Source of the DNA: Gymnorhina tibicen
Taxonomy: Eukaryota; Chordata; Aves; Passeriformes; Artamidae
Reading direction: 5' to 3'
NCBI GenBank assembly: GCA_013399875.1
Contig: VXAZ01000447.1
Coordinates: 62,001-126,000, forward strand
DNA length: 64,000 nt
A program made the translations under genes and the position numbers. This document shows positions 37,440 to 49,760 of this stretch, piece after piece. The notes beneath the pieces are model-generated. The model saw nothing but the letters and a program-made list of their open reading frames with translations, did not search any database and was not told the origin of the DNA. How positions within the stretch are numbered: the first letter of the stretch is position 1; the number at the start of each line of letters is the position of its first letter.

Positions 37440-37680
37440 AAGTTCATAGATGGATCAGATTCAAGGTGTAGAACAGGTTCTGTGTAAAGGAATGAAAGAG
37501 CAAATTACAACTCCTCAGCCTGGAAAAGAGATGCTGCAAAGGAAGAAGAAAGAGGTCTCTAAAATCCTGAGTGTATGGGGGGAACTGGCTAGGGATCAAC
37601 TTCCCAATTCCAGTGCAAGAACTACAGGGAAGATGCAAGTAGGAGTCACGTTCAAAACAAAGGGGAAGTATCCTATATAC
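37440..37680 (+). mobile_element. Ancient CR1/L3-type LINE fragment
   Basis: Blocks in the order of an old CR1/L3 3' end: cagcctggaaaagagatgct (37518), aaaatcctgagtgtatgggg, aactggctagggatcaactt, agtgcaagaactacagggaa, and cacgttcaaaacaaagg...gaagtat (37648-37670). It belongs to a different subfamily from the fragment at 35180-35700. No intact frame remains. Confidence 0.55.
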
Positions 37681-40600
37681 TTGCCCTGTTCTTATGTGCT
37701 TTTCTAGGCAGCCACTTTTAGCCCTCTCCAGAGAGAGGACACTGGGTCAGAGAGGCCTGTGGCTATTCTAGCAGGCATCACCTGCCATACAAATTGTATT
37801 TCCTATGTCTTTTGGGTAAAACCCTGAGAATCAGCGTGGTTTTTGGAAACATTATTTTGAGTCACTGACTCATGTAAAGTTGCAGTTTGTCAGCAGCTGT
37901 TGGTCTCGTATTGTTTCCTTCCATGTTTCCTTTGAATCTCAGTGGAATTTTCATGTCTGCCCTCCCTCTGTCAAAGAGGCACAGGCGGGAAGGCACAGTG
38001 AGCAGACTGGGAACTGATCTGCTCCGTGTAGTCACTCACTATGTGTTTTGGGGTCTTTTGCTGCATACCTCCATCAGTAGAAGCTGCAAGTACCTCAGCA
38101 GTGGTAATTCTTGATGTCTAATGGTGAATCACTTTTAGTCCTTATAGTATCAAGAAGATTCTTCCCTAAGATGACATTGTTTAATCCTGTCCCTTGACAT
38201 AGAGATGGAGAACAAAGAGGAGGAAATAACTGAAGATAAGAAAGAGTCACATCTTCTAGTTCCAAACTCGAGAAATTATATTCTGTTCATGTTCACCTCT
38301 AGCCATTCCTTGTGACCCACAAGATTTTGTCTGGCTTTGGAATATTTTCCATGACACTGCTATTATACAGATTTCAGCCAGCACTCTGATAAAATGAGTT
38401 GGCACATAAGATCATGAAGCCAGACCTTCCAGTCAAGAGAAAAACACCCTCTACAAAAACAGCCTTTTCAGAAAACAGCCTCCAGCTATCAGGATACATG
38501 CCTTTCACTGAGTTTACGGACACTGAGTTAAGTGCAAGAGTGGCATGGATCTGTACTTACAGTATCCTTACTCCTCTACTGCTGTGATCTCTCTGGCCTC
38601 CATGCCTTCCTTTGAAATAGTTCGGACAGGGAATTGGTTTTGTTTTTGCTATGTTTAGCTTTTCAGATTGAGATCACAGTGAGATCTGACTTTGTCCTGG
38701 TCAGATTTCACAGGTAATTGCTGCTCAGAATTGATGTTGTCCAGTGAGAAATAGAGGAGTAGGTCTTTCACATTTTACACTACTGCCAGCAGTGTTATCA
38801 GTGCTTTGCAGTCAGGCCTAATCTAAATGATCTCTAGATAGCCACCACCTTCAGGATTTAGGCACTTCTGTGGTGGGAATCACAGGGGCACTTCCTGTGA
38901 TTGTCCCAGAGGGCTGTACTTGCTTCGTACACAACTTTCAATCTCCAAAGTCATTGGGGCAAAACCTTCCCCTAACATAAGACTGAAAAATTTACTCCCA
39001 AATTTGAAAGGAGCCCTCCCACGTGTGCTCCTTTCAGCACTTCTAGGAAATTGTTTCCTTAATTTTCACAACTGCCCAAATTACACTTCAGAAGACTGTC
39101 CTCTCCCCAGTGGGCTCCCTGACTTGAAGCCCTGTGTCCTCAGCTGTTCCCTAGCTACTGTCAAAACTCCAGAGTAAATAATCTTTGAGCTGCAAATCTG
39201 CAAAGTGGGTCAGAGGCTCTTCTCTGGGTACCATAGGAGGAAACCCAACACAGTTATGGTGAAGAGTAAAACCCTTAGTGCAAATTCCCTCACTTGACTC
39301 AGTTGTTTCCACTCTGATTTCCACAAGCTCTATGTCACTGCTGTGCTTACTGCTCACTCTGTCCTTTTTTTCCTGGACACATTTGTGCCTTTCAAAACTC
39401 GCTTATATCCTCCCTCTGTTTTTTTAAACCTTTCCCTCCTCTTTCCCTTCTTGCTTTTATCTGTTCATTTTGTAGGTCTTCCCTTTCCCTCACCATATGA
39501 GAATCCACTATGTATTGAGAGGTTAGATGATTCTTCTTTCTCTGTACCTTATCTCCACTTAGTCTTCTCCTGATCCATTCCCACTGTCATATTTCATAAA
39601 CAGATTACAGATCCCATACCAATATCTGACTGATCTGTTCTCTTACAATATGAAATCTCAGGCTGACACTGATGTCTTCTCCCAAAAGACTTCAAATGAG
39701 CTTAAGCCTAACATGGTCATATTAAAACTCCTGATTTTCCCGTGCAAGTTGCCTTCACTATCCAACATCATCTCTCACACCACTGTGTATCAGAAGCCCT
39801 CATTACCCAAGCCTGTAACATCTTGGCTGCCCCCAGACCACCATACACGTACCACACCAACAGCAGTTTGCACTTCCTTGGTCACTGTCAGCCTCTTCTT
39901 GTCTGTACAGCCTAACTCCTCGGAAGTACCAATTCCACTGAAGGTGTTTCGTGGCATTATCAGACAAAAACATGTGATAAAGTTTAAATCATGCAAAGCT
40001 GTGCTTTAGGAGAGAAAGACGTTTTGTTCCAACAAAGTCTAAATTTTGCATTTCACCCAAATTGTGGCAAAATACATGAATCTTGTGTCAAAATTTCTGT
40101 TCAAAGTTGAGACACATTTGGTACCAGACAGTAGGAGGGAAAGGTCGGCCCCTGTCTCTGGAACAGGGACAGTTGTGTAATCTTCAACGGTTGCATGGCA
40201 GGTGTGTAGGAGAGATGGCTGCCTACAACATCTTTTGCAGTCTGACTCGCTCTGCACAGATCAGGAAATGATGGGGGCACGGAAACCACACTGTGATTCA
40301 TACTTTACTTCTTTTTTTATAACAACCATGTAGATGGTCTAAACATCCTGAAAATCTAGGTAACTTTGTTCCAGACACAGTGGAATGCACAGTGCTTATT
40401 GGTCATACAAATGACCCTGTGAGGAAGCTCCCGAACCCACTTTGTGTCGTGTCATAGCCAGAGAAAAGACAAGGCACAAGACCCCAGTCTCTGCCAAATG
40501 TTGTGCCACATACACACACACACCACAATGCTGGATACTGCAGCAATGCCCAGGTAGACTAGGTGAGAAGGAGCTCAGACGGACTCTCTTCATCCAAAGG

Positions 40601-43600
40601 TGCAAAATTTGTAGCTTTGTTTTCTAAACCAGGTCTCAGGCATGTCATGAGAAAGGAGAAAAATCTTTTGCCTCTGTTGCCACTAGAACAGGAATACTTC
40701 CAGTCATGGCAACAATATTTGTCTCTGGTAAACTCAGTAATTCAGCTATGAGAGCGATCAAAAGACTAAATGAGTCTGCAGTTATGAGACAGCAAATCCT
40801 CCCAGCCCTTTCTCATGGTGTGGAACCAACCCCTGGCAGCCTGTCAGCACTGCTTCTGCCCAGTGATGCTGCTGATGGGCAGGACAAGGTGCAGAGCCCA
40901 GAGCTCAGTTAGGAGTTGGTCTCCCTCCCTCTGCCCTGCAACATAAGGAAAGGTGAGGGACATGGAAGACAGATGAGGAGAAGCTACTCAGAAGCAGAAG
41001 TTAAGGAGGTGGCAGTATCCCATTTTCTCCCTGCCTTTTCTGTCACTCCCCTCTGATCTGGCCTGGTGAGCACATTTAGACACAAGTGTAGGACTGCAAA
41101 CCCAGACAGTATTCAGCAAAAGGATCAGCCTAGTGCTTCCCACGCCTCCACAGTTTTACTTAACAGAGGGACACAACCAATATATAGGCTCCAAATGTAC
41201 TCAGACCTTCATCCTCAGCTGCTCCTCCTGCCACCAGGAAGAAGAGCTGCAAGTCCTTGCCAACTTCAATGGCATAAGGCAGGAGAAGCCTTGGAAGAGG
41301 AGAGATGAGGGAGCCCCTTGACCACCAGCAGGAACCTGGGCTGGGACAGGAGAGTTGCCTGGGGACAATGGCCCATTCTAATATGGTCTGAGGGAAAATG
41401 CACTCAAAGTGTGATAGTCTCTGTCTGCCTCTCTGGTGAAGTATTGGAAGAAGTGATTCCCTTCTCCTAGGCTTTGTTTGTTAATTCTACCAAGTGGCTG
41501 ATAGCAAAAAGATATCCATAAGCAGCAGAGAGTGAAGAGTTTAGGAAATGCTGCTTACTGAAAGGCTACTTTAAATCACCCTAGGATAACCATGTGCTGC
41601 AGTAACCATACACTGGAGTTTGGAAAAGTTATCATTGTCTATGAGACAATGTTATAAACAATGCTGTGAAAAGCTTATAATTTGGGACAAGTGTCTTCAG
41701 TGATAGCAAAGAGCATCCCCATTCATTTCAATCCATGAGTGCTTTAATCAAGTACCATGAACAGAGATGCAGGTGGTCCTGCTCCTGTAAGGACCAGTAG
41801 GTCAGCAAGTCTGCTGCCCACTTAGTTTAATGATTGGGCAAAAAAAAGGGGGATTTTCTGGTTTATTGGGTAAAAAGGTTGACTTGACCATTTGGTATAT
41901 ATATTTCTTTTTCTATTTGCATTTTACTGTTCTTTTCAGTTATGTCATCACACAAACCAGCACCTTAGTCCTTGTTCTTTCAACAGATCTTAAGATATCA
42001 GAATTACAATGGTCTGAGGCTACAGCCATAATTCATTAAATGGCAGGCCACAGAGACTGCCTCTATGGCCCTCATAAATTCTTGGAGAGATGAGCTCTAC
42101 ATTCTCTTCTCCTTTTTATGATGGTCCAAAATGAGTATCACATGGGCCTCTCTGTCTTCAAGATCAGAAGAGATTATCAGAATAAAGAAAGTAATAAATA
42201 CTCCACCCTTCTCTTATTTGCAGAAACTAACCACTTTGAATATTCTACATCAGTCACTACTTCAATTTCCTACAAAAAGAATTAACTTATTTAAAGGAGG
42301 AATACAAATGTCCACACAAAACCTGTTTATAACATTCTTGTCAGAGACAGAAGGCAAATACACGTGCAAAGGATGGAAGAAATATTCTGCCTCTGAGTAG
42401 ACAATTTCTCAGAGTGCCTTGACCTTGATTTGTTGCTGAACTCACACTGCATCATGTGCAGATTTACGACAGAACCATCTCTGTAAGAAAACAGAGCTGC
42501 AGTTCAAATCTTCCAGCACAAATAAATGGTTTTCCTGCACACAAACCTGTGAACTGAGAGCCAAATCTGAGTTCACTGAGGAGAGCTGAAACCATTAGCA
42601 AAGATGAATCTAAAGCCAAAAGTCTAGACTCAAAGGCACTCAGGTTAAAGTTTGGCCATGCATGTTTCTATCAGTTAGTTAGATAAATCTAAAATAAATT
42701 AAATATGAAAACATAGATAGGCTTTTCTCTTTAGCAGAAGATCTTAAGGCAGCGTCTCTAATTTATTTCAACTACATGTACACTGAGGAGAGGAATATGT
42801 TCACTGAGCAACAGAGGGAACCCTGGTAAGGGCTTGAGAAGTTGTAATTGTAGGTAATGTGTCAATGTGCCTTTAATGTGTTCAATAACTAATGGGATAG
42901 TCGCTGCAGATGAGTATAAAAGAAAGGCCCCTGTGGAAGCTTTTTCTTTAATGTAATCACAGTTGTAAGCAAAGGTTAATGTACCCACAGCTCCCTTGGG
43001 AAGCATCATGGATAGATAACTCATGGGTTGGGCAGCAGCCATCCTATGTTCCCTGTTAGGCCCACTCTTCCCCAAAGGAACAGTGAAAGCAACAGACTGG
43101 CATCCTCAAGCTTCAGGATCCTCCAGACCCCATGGTGAAAAATCCTGAAATTCCTGGTTACCTGAATAAAATCAGTGGTGGAAGGGGGAGAGAGATGTAC
43201 ACGTTCAGCTCCTCCTGCTGCAAAATGGACAAAAAAATTATTTTCTTTCCAGATGGAATTGCTGGAAGGGCAAATCCATGATGGTGCGTTTTTTTGTATG
43301 TGCTTTTAACAGGAGCCCTAGCACGCTACAAAGAAAGAGGCAGGGACAGGTAGCCCTCAGAAACAGAGGGGATGAAGGGTGGTTTCCCTGTTAAATGGTT
43401 AAACCATGAGTTGTAGTTATAGATTTTAAAATGCAAATTATTTCCTTGTAAAAACAAAATCACAGCAATGAGGGGTGACAGGGTGGTTAGCCCCGGCCGA
43501 GGCTGTGCTGGGCAAACCACCCCAGTGACTGTTTGACAACACAAAGCAGGGAAGCCTTCAGCCTCCCACCCTTCCTCCCCTACCCACTGCAGCTCTGCTG

Positions 43601-45211
43601 GTGCTGCTCCAGCATCCCCTGCATCAAACCTGCTTGTCCAGTCTCTCTCCCTGATATCCCCAGCTCTGCTGCTGTCCAACCTGGTGGGGTGGCAGACCCT
43701 GCCGGTCCAGTCTGGACCCTCGGCCCCCAGGCCAGACCATGCCCCTCAGTGTGGCTGTCTGAGGCCCACCAGGTTTTGGTTACACGCTCACAACAGACAC
43801 CAAGCAAAACACTCTGCTGGCTGTCCCGCGTGCCCAGGAACCCACGCTGCATCAATTGCTGTGGTCAAAGCTTCAGAGATCACCGGCTTCTTCTTTGGAG
43901 GCAAATGCTCTCTTTGGCAAAAGACTCCTGGAACATGCAAACAGATTCTTTGTTTCAATAACTTTGAAGTTTATTATCAGGTAATCTTTCCGATGTTAAT
44001 ATTTAGCCACCGGTATCTGCCTGGACAGTAGCTCACTTAAACGAAGACAGGGGCTGTAAGAGCTGTGCTTTAACTTTTCCTAAAGTACTTTTCTGTGGAC
44101 CCAGATGAAGTCAGAAGTAGCAGAATGCCCAAACTCACTTGCTCAGGAGGCATGAGAGGAGCTTCAAATTATCATCCCAGAAGAGGAAGCAAAGCCATAA
44201 CCTGGTGAATGGGTGCAATTCACATCGGGCAGGGAACTGGCATTAGAAAAGAACAGTAAGAGCGAAACAGCCTTCTCCAGACTCCCACTGGAATATTAAA
44301 AAATCCTTCTTAGAGGACAGTTGGGAAGCCAATATGTTAATAACGAGCAAAGGTTTTGAGACACATATTGAGACAAGCAGCACAGTCAGAGAGCACAGAC
44401 AGCCTTTCTGATGAGGGACAAAGGAAAAAGAAGTCAGTGCAGTGATATTTGAGCGAGGGACAATACCCAGTCACCACTGGACTCTTTTATCAGGCAGATC
44501 TGTGTACCGTAGAGGCAGAGATGTGCTTTCCACTTACAGCACACACAGGCAGCTCCCATACACCCGTAGGAGAGGTAGACATGAGAAATTTCCTCTCCCT
44601 TAGCTAAATTACCAAGCAAGGACTCACAAGGGTAACTTTCATGGCACAGGTACTGTAAGCAAAAGCTTCCCTGTAAGCAAAAGGACACCTTTGCTCACAG
44701 AGATCCAACCAAGCAGGGGAGCTGGCTGGCATTTCATAATTTGTCACAAGGAGATCTCCCAAGCTGGGGCAGCACTGGGTGATGGTGTGTCTCCCTTCAG
44801 AGGACAGAGAGACCAAAAATGACCCCAGGCACCGCTCAAACAGCTTGCACCTTACCCCATCACATGGATTCCTTTGCAATCAGCATAACATTGCTCTGCA
44901 GGCTGGAAACATCGTGTAAACCCTTTGATCCATCCTTTCTTCACCTAAGGGCAGCAGACAAATCAGATGGCTTCTACTGATAAAACAAAGGAATTTGTTG
45001 TTTTTTTCAAGGCAATCAGAAGTTCATTACTAGAATTGTCCAAATTAAAGTTCCAGTTTCATCATTTCCATTCCCCATCCCTCAGCCCAAATAGCCATTG
45101 GATCACACATCATTACAAATGCTAGTTTAATTGCTAAATTATGCTTTGCTAAATTTGGCCTTGAAATCTGATTTTGAAATTAAAATCAACATGTTTTCAA
45201 CTTTTATTTTA

Positions 45212-45247
45212 CAAGTTACAACGTTTATTTATAAGTTACAACGTTTT
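45212..45247. repeat. 20-bp tandem duplication
   Basis: aagttacaacgttt occurs twice with a 20-base period in AT-rich intergenic sequence. Confidence 0.8.
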
Positions 45248-48200
45248 GACTATTCCAATTAGTTTCTTTACTATTTTTTTCTAACTCCATATTTTTCTTT
45301 TGTAAAGAAGAATGCAACACAAAAAAAATTCTTTTTCTTCGTTGTCCTTCTTCTGATGACAGACTGAAGTTTAAAGTTTCTAGGTTTGGCTCTTTGAATA
45401 GAAAAGTGACTAACCAATAACAAGCCAATGTTCATCATTTTAGGTTTGAGTTCTTTCAATAAACAGTCAGGGCTAGGACTGCAGCTGGAGCTTGTCATTA
45501 ATATCATGGAGGATGTGTCAGTTTTTTGCTAAAGAACCTGCAGACCGTGTAGATGCATTGCTCCAGATGGTGTTAGCAATGACATGGAAGCCCTCAAAAA
45601 TTGAAAGCAAAACAAAAAGTGTAACAGGAACCTGAGCAACTACAGGTCTTCTCTGGGAGGCAGGATCCAAAGAAGAAGTGTGGAGAGGGACATGAAGGAC
45701 AAGTAAATCTATGGATGCAACAAGTATGGTCTTGGGCACTGGAAAACAGCTTCTAACTCCACTTTGACTTGTCTAGAGCTGTCTTTTGTAACACATGTCA
45801 GTCTTCAATATAGGCGCTTGAAGTCTGTAGGTTGCTTGTGAAATCCTCAAGAGCTGCCAGCACTTCAATAACACTCTCAACCAGCAAAGTGCAGTACTGG
45901 CTGACATGAATTCCACTGAAACTGTCCAATCCTAGTCACTGCACTACCAAAAATGTACAGGCAGCTTGGAAGGAATTGAAATGTAGTTGTAAAACCAAGA
46001 ATAGTGGAATTATTAGACTAAAGGGCTGCAAGTCCTTTAAGCCAGCACAGAGAAAGCTTGTGTGAGAACTGATTTATATCTGTAAAGTATCGGATCATAA
46101 AGATGCCACAGAAAAGGAAGCTGTTTCTGTCTCATTAGGGCACTTGGAATTAGTGAGAGGGAGACAAAAAGCACTGAGCTGAAAGCACTGCACAGGAGCA
46201 GACTTCTGGCCAGAGGACAGGGGTTCAGAATTCATGAACCCAGAACTCAGTGGAAACCAGAATTCCTTTTCCAAATGAAAGTCAGCCAAATACTGAAATG
46301 CTGCACAAAGCAGACATTCCTGGGAAATTATACTGAGCAATTCTACCTAAAATAATATATTCCTGGTTCAGATTTGTCATTAACCCCAGACTGCAGATGT
46401 AATTGTGTGGTGTTTATTCATGTGATGCCAGTCCACAGCAATTTCAGTTATGTGTTGTGGTCCATACCATTGCTTCAATGGTTGGTTTTGGTAAAGCCAG
46501 ATGATTTTAAACTTTCAAGATTAGTTAGTATCTTACCATGAATCAGTTATGGTAGCTATTATATATCTTCTGTGAGCTGTTCGACATAAAGGTTTCTATT
46601 AGTTCCTGAATTTATTTTTTGCCTGCATTTCATGACACAGCAATTAGTAGCAATTAGTGCAATTTCTTTCCATAATTAAATCTTGACGGTTTACATTATA
46701 TTTTGGGAGTGGTTTACAGTGAAAGATTCCAAAGATAATAACCGTATTACACATATGACTAAATGACATATGACTGAGCAAAATCTGAAAGATTTCTACA
46801 GAAGTGTTGTAGCTTTTATACATCTGCTGTTTTGATTTTGACTGCGTATATTTGCAGTGAATTCCCATATCAACAGAAGGGAAAATAATTTTTTTTGAAT
46901 TGGTATGTCTGTGTATTATTTTCTTAGTTATGCCTACAGATTTCTGCAGACCAGCCTATGTCCTCAGACATAGCTCCAAGGTTTGTAGTGGTCATTCAGG
47001 AGCAGTGCTACTTTTGCTGAAGACTTCTTGCAGACTATGACACTGCCCAAGTACTTCTTGACATTTTCTTACAGGTTTTGGACATCTGCTAATAACTGTT
47101 CACACGTTCAAAATCTATGGAGTCCCTACTGTCCACCAGATACTGGGATATACTGACAGGAGAACTCGGGCCTGACAAAACTTCCCACATGCTTTTCTTG
47201 TACACATGCAAAGACAGCTTCTCTTTGTGAAGCCCTTGTTTGGTTTCTAAAGGCTCAAAACAATTTCTGTGGCACTTTCACTACTAGAGATACAAGCCTT
47301 ATTGTGTCTAGTAAAACTATGTCCTATTTTTGCAATATCTCAATAAATTAGAGTGGTTTTTGACTAGTCAAAACAGGTCTGCTGACAATTGCTCCCCCAG
47401 GAATACCACACTTTGGAAAATAACCAAACATTGAATCTAAATACCAAGCACAAACCAAAGGTGATAAGATCTTCAGAACTGGCAGGAGCCATGAGTGCCA
47501 GCACTCCCCCTCACTCTGTTCCATGTACTTTGCCAGCTGCCGCATTTAGAGCCACATCCTTGATCCCAAACAGCCATCTCCCCCGTCAGCACTATTTCTT
47601 AGCTTATGGAAAAACGTGGCATGCAGCAATCTATTTCATGGACTGTTTAGTATGTCAGCATAGTCACATGTTTAGGATAAAATGTGCTGCATCATTTTTG
47701 CCAGCCCAGTTCCCTCGCGCTTTCCTGAGCACACAGCTAATCAGTCATTCAGGAGTAGTATTTTCCCAAAAACATGCTAAAAATATGCTAAGGTTACCAA
47801 CCTTCCTAACTTGCTTTTGAAGTTTATTTTATGCCCTCACTACTTGTGATCCTTGCTTTTGCTCCTGGACTGCTTTTCCCTGAGAGTGGTCTGATTTTTC
47901 CTTTTTCCCGCTAAACTCTAATGGAAGCAGATTATGCAAGCCCCATTTTGCAGTGTGTTTTTGGTATGGTTTTGGCATGCCAAGGTATCTGGCATCATGA
48001 ACTTTTGTTTTGTCCTTGTGTTGAGTGAGAAACATGGAGAACCATTCTCCCACTGCAGACCAGAGCTGCACAGCTTTGCTTCAGCACGAGGAAGATTTTC
48101 ATGCCTCTGAAACACAAATATTAAAAAAGACACTTAGCTTATTGAGAACATTTATGTGCACAAAGAACACACAACAGGATTAACATGCTGACAATGGCTG

Positions 48201-49429
48201 CTTGATGCTCTTTCATGGTCACAAGGGCCATGTGCTAGCTACCCTGCTGTTTACTAACCCGTGCCTAGGGCATGCATTCCTTCAGCCAGTGTACGGAGAC
48301 AGAAAAGGAAAAGGAATATACCCCTGTGCTGCCTCCCTGTGGGGATGATAAGAGTTTATCCCTGGACTTTGCCAGTCCAGACTTCCTCAAAATAGTCAGC
48401 AGTGTGCACTGTGAACTTTCCATCACTAAAACCAAGAGTAATCCCCTCCAACACAATTCAGATTGCATTTCCATCTAACTCCTACTCTTGACTGGGTGTG
48501 ATTTGGAGACAACTAGATGGAAAGCTTTCTGCTGCTTCTTGATTCATTCACCGACATGGAGAATTTCTAGAACATTTTATTCAATACAGAAACAAGGAAT
48601 AACAGTGTGAGTGGGCTTAAAACTTAGTCTGAGTGTATCTGAGCACTAGTATGTTCTAGAGGCAGAATAAGTGCATTTTATAATTCAGTTTCCTTTTCCA
48701 TGCATGCAAAATGCACTCTGACACAAACCAAAAGTGTATCAGAGACCGGATGCTTTCCCAGCTACAGCAGCTTCAGCAAATGGTTCACCAAGCAGAGCTT
48801 TGCTGTGAGAAGAGGTTGTTGTGATAAGAGGCTCAGAGGTTTTTGGTTTGCCTCCTACAAGCATTTCTAGCTAGATCTGCTCACTGCTTCCTACATCCAT
48901 TTCTGGACAAGTGCACTCCAGCAAAGCAAATCTGTTAATCATTCTCAAAATGAGTAAGTGCTGCTTGTGCCACTGCTCTCTTTTCTCCCTCTCTGATTGC
49001 TGGTCACAGAACTTGTAAGGGCACCTGTAACTGTCAGGCTGCCAGAAATGATGGAACACAGGAGATGTTCCTGATGTGGTGTAACATCAAGAAACACACA
49101 GGAAAAACCAAAAATCTCTACTTATAGAACCATAAGGTGAGAAGATGAAGGGTATCTTCTCAGGGAAGACACAGTCATAAGCTCACTGAGTAGCCATGTG
49201 TTGTATGTTTCAAAGCAACACAATATTGTCATGGTCTCCTGTAATCTCAGTGAGGTAAAGAAAAGTCACCTACCCTCTGAAATCCTAACAATCCAGTACT
49301 CTGGAAAGCTATCCAGGAACAAGGGCTTCCTCTGTGGTAACAGTCAAACTGAACATTTCAGGAAAGATCCTGCAAGAGGCAGAGGAAGTGCATGGCAGCA
49401 CAAGCATGAGGCTGAGCCAGCTCTAGAGA

Positions 49430-49690
49430 GCAGCACGAATGACCGACTGACCGTGGGAGGCCTGGGGATGCTACAGATCGCGGTGACAGCGATAGCGCAG
49501 CGCCGGGAGATGCCCAGAGGCTAAACTGGCTGTTGAGGCAGCACAAGAAGTTCGCTTCCTGCTGAGATTCCCATTGGCTGGGGCAGGATTTTTCAGCCCG
49601 GGAAGAGCAGGCTCTGCTGGTATATCTAGCGGCAGCGCTCCTGGGCGGGCAGAGCTAAGGACTCGCACTGGTGGTCTGTCCCCGCCGCAC
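49430..49690. promoter_or_regulatory. Small CpG-enriched segment at the astacin promoter
   Basis: CpG dinucleotides cluster here (for example gatcgcggtgacagcgatagcgcagcg split over 49475-49505, and cgcactggtgg with ccccgccgcac near 49665-49690), while flanking kilobases have few. It is too small to be a classical CpG island. Confidence 0.4.
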
Positions 49691-49691
49691 A
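49573..49691 (+). promoter_or_regulatory. Probable promoter and 5' UTR of the astacin gene
   Basis: An inverted CCAAT box (ATTGG, 49573-49577) and a TATA-like tatatct (49621-49627) stand 119 and 71 bases before the start codon. A TATA at 49621 would place transcription start near 49650, leaving a 5' UTR of about 40 nt. The preceding 150 bases are richer in CpG than their surroundings. An out-of-frame ATG at 49574 would fall outside such a transcript. Confidence 0.5.
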
Positions 49692-49760
49692 ATGGATCTC
49701 AAGAGGTTCCTGGTCTTCACTGCATTTCTGCTTCACGCTACTCTGGGCTTTCCTATTCAG
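49692..49760 (+). CDS. Astacin gene exon 1 (signal peptide)
   Basis: Encodes 23 residues, MDLKRFLVFTAFLLHATLG then FPIQ: a basic start, a hydrophobic core and a probable cleavage site after TLG. The ATG has A at -3 and G at +4. Donor gtgaga, phase 0. Confidence 0.93.

Larger units (their letters stand above)
35701..49430. other. Intergenic region between SYT13 and the astacin gene
   Basis: Apart from the old CR1 fragment near 37440-37680 and a 20-bp tandem duplication at 45212-45247, I recognise nothing. Open frames here are short and lack domain content. The segment 43490-43870 is GC-rich but contains few CpG. Confidence 0.6.

Noticed and set aside
41990..42080. Segment with several ATTA-type homeobox motifs, considered as a conserved enhancer
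   Set aside because: Such motifs are common in AT-rich DNA; conservation cannot be judged from one sequence.
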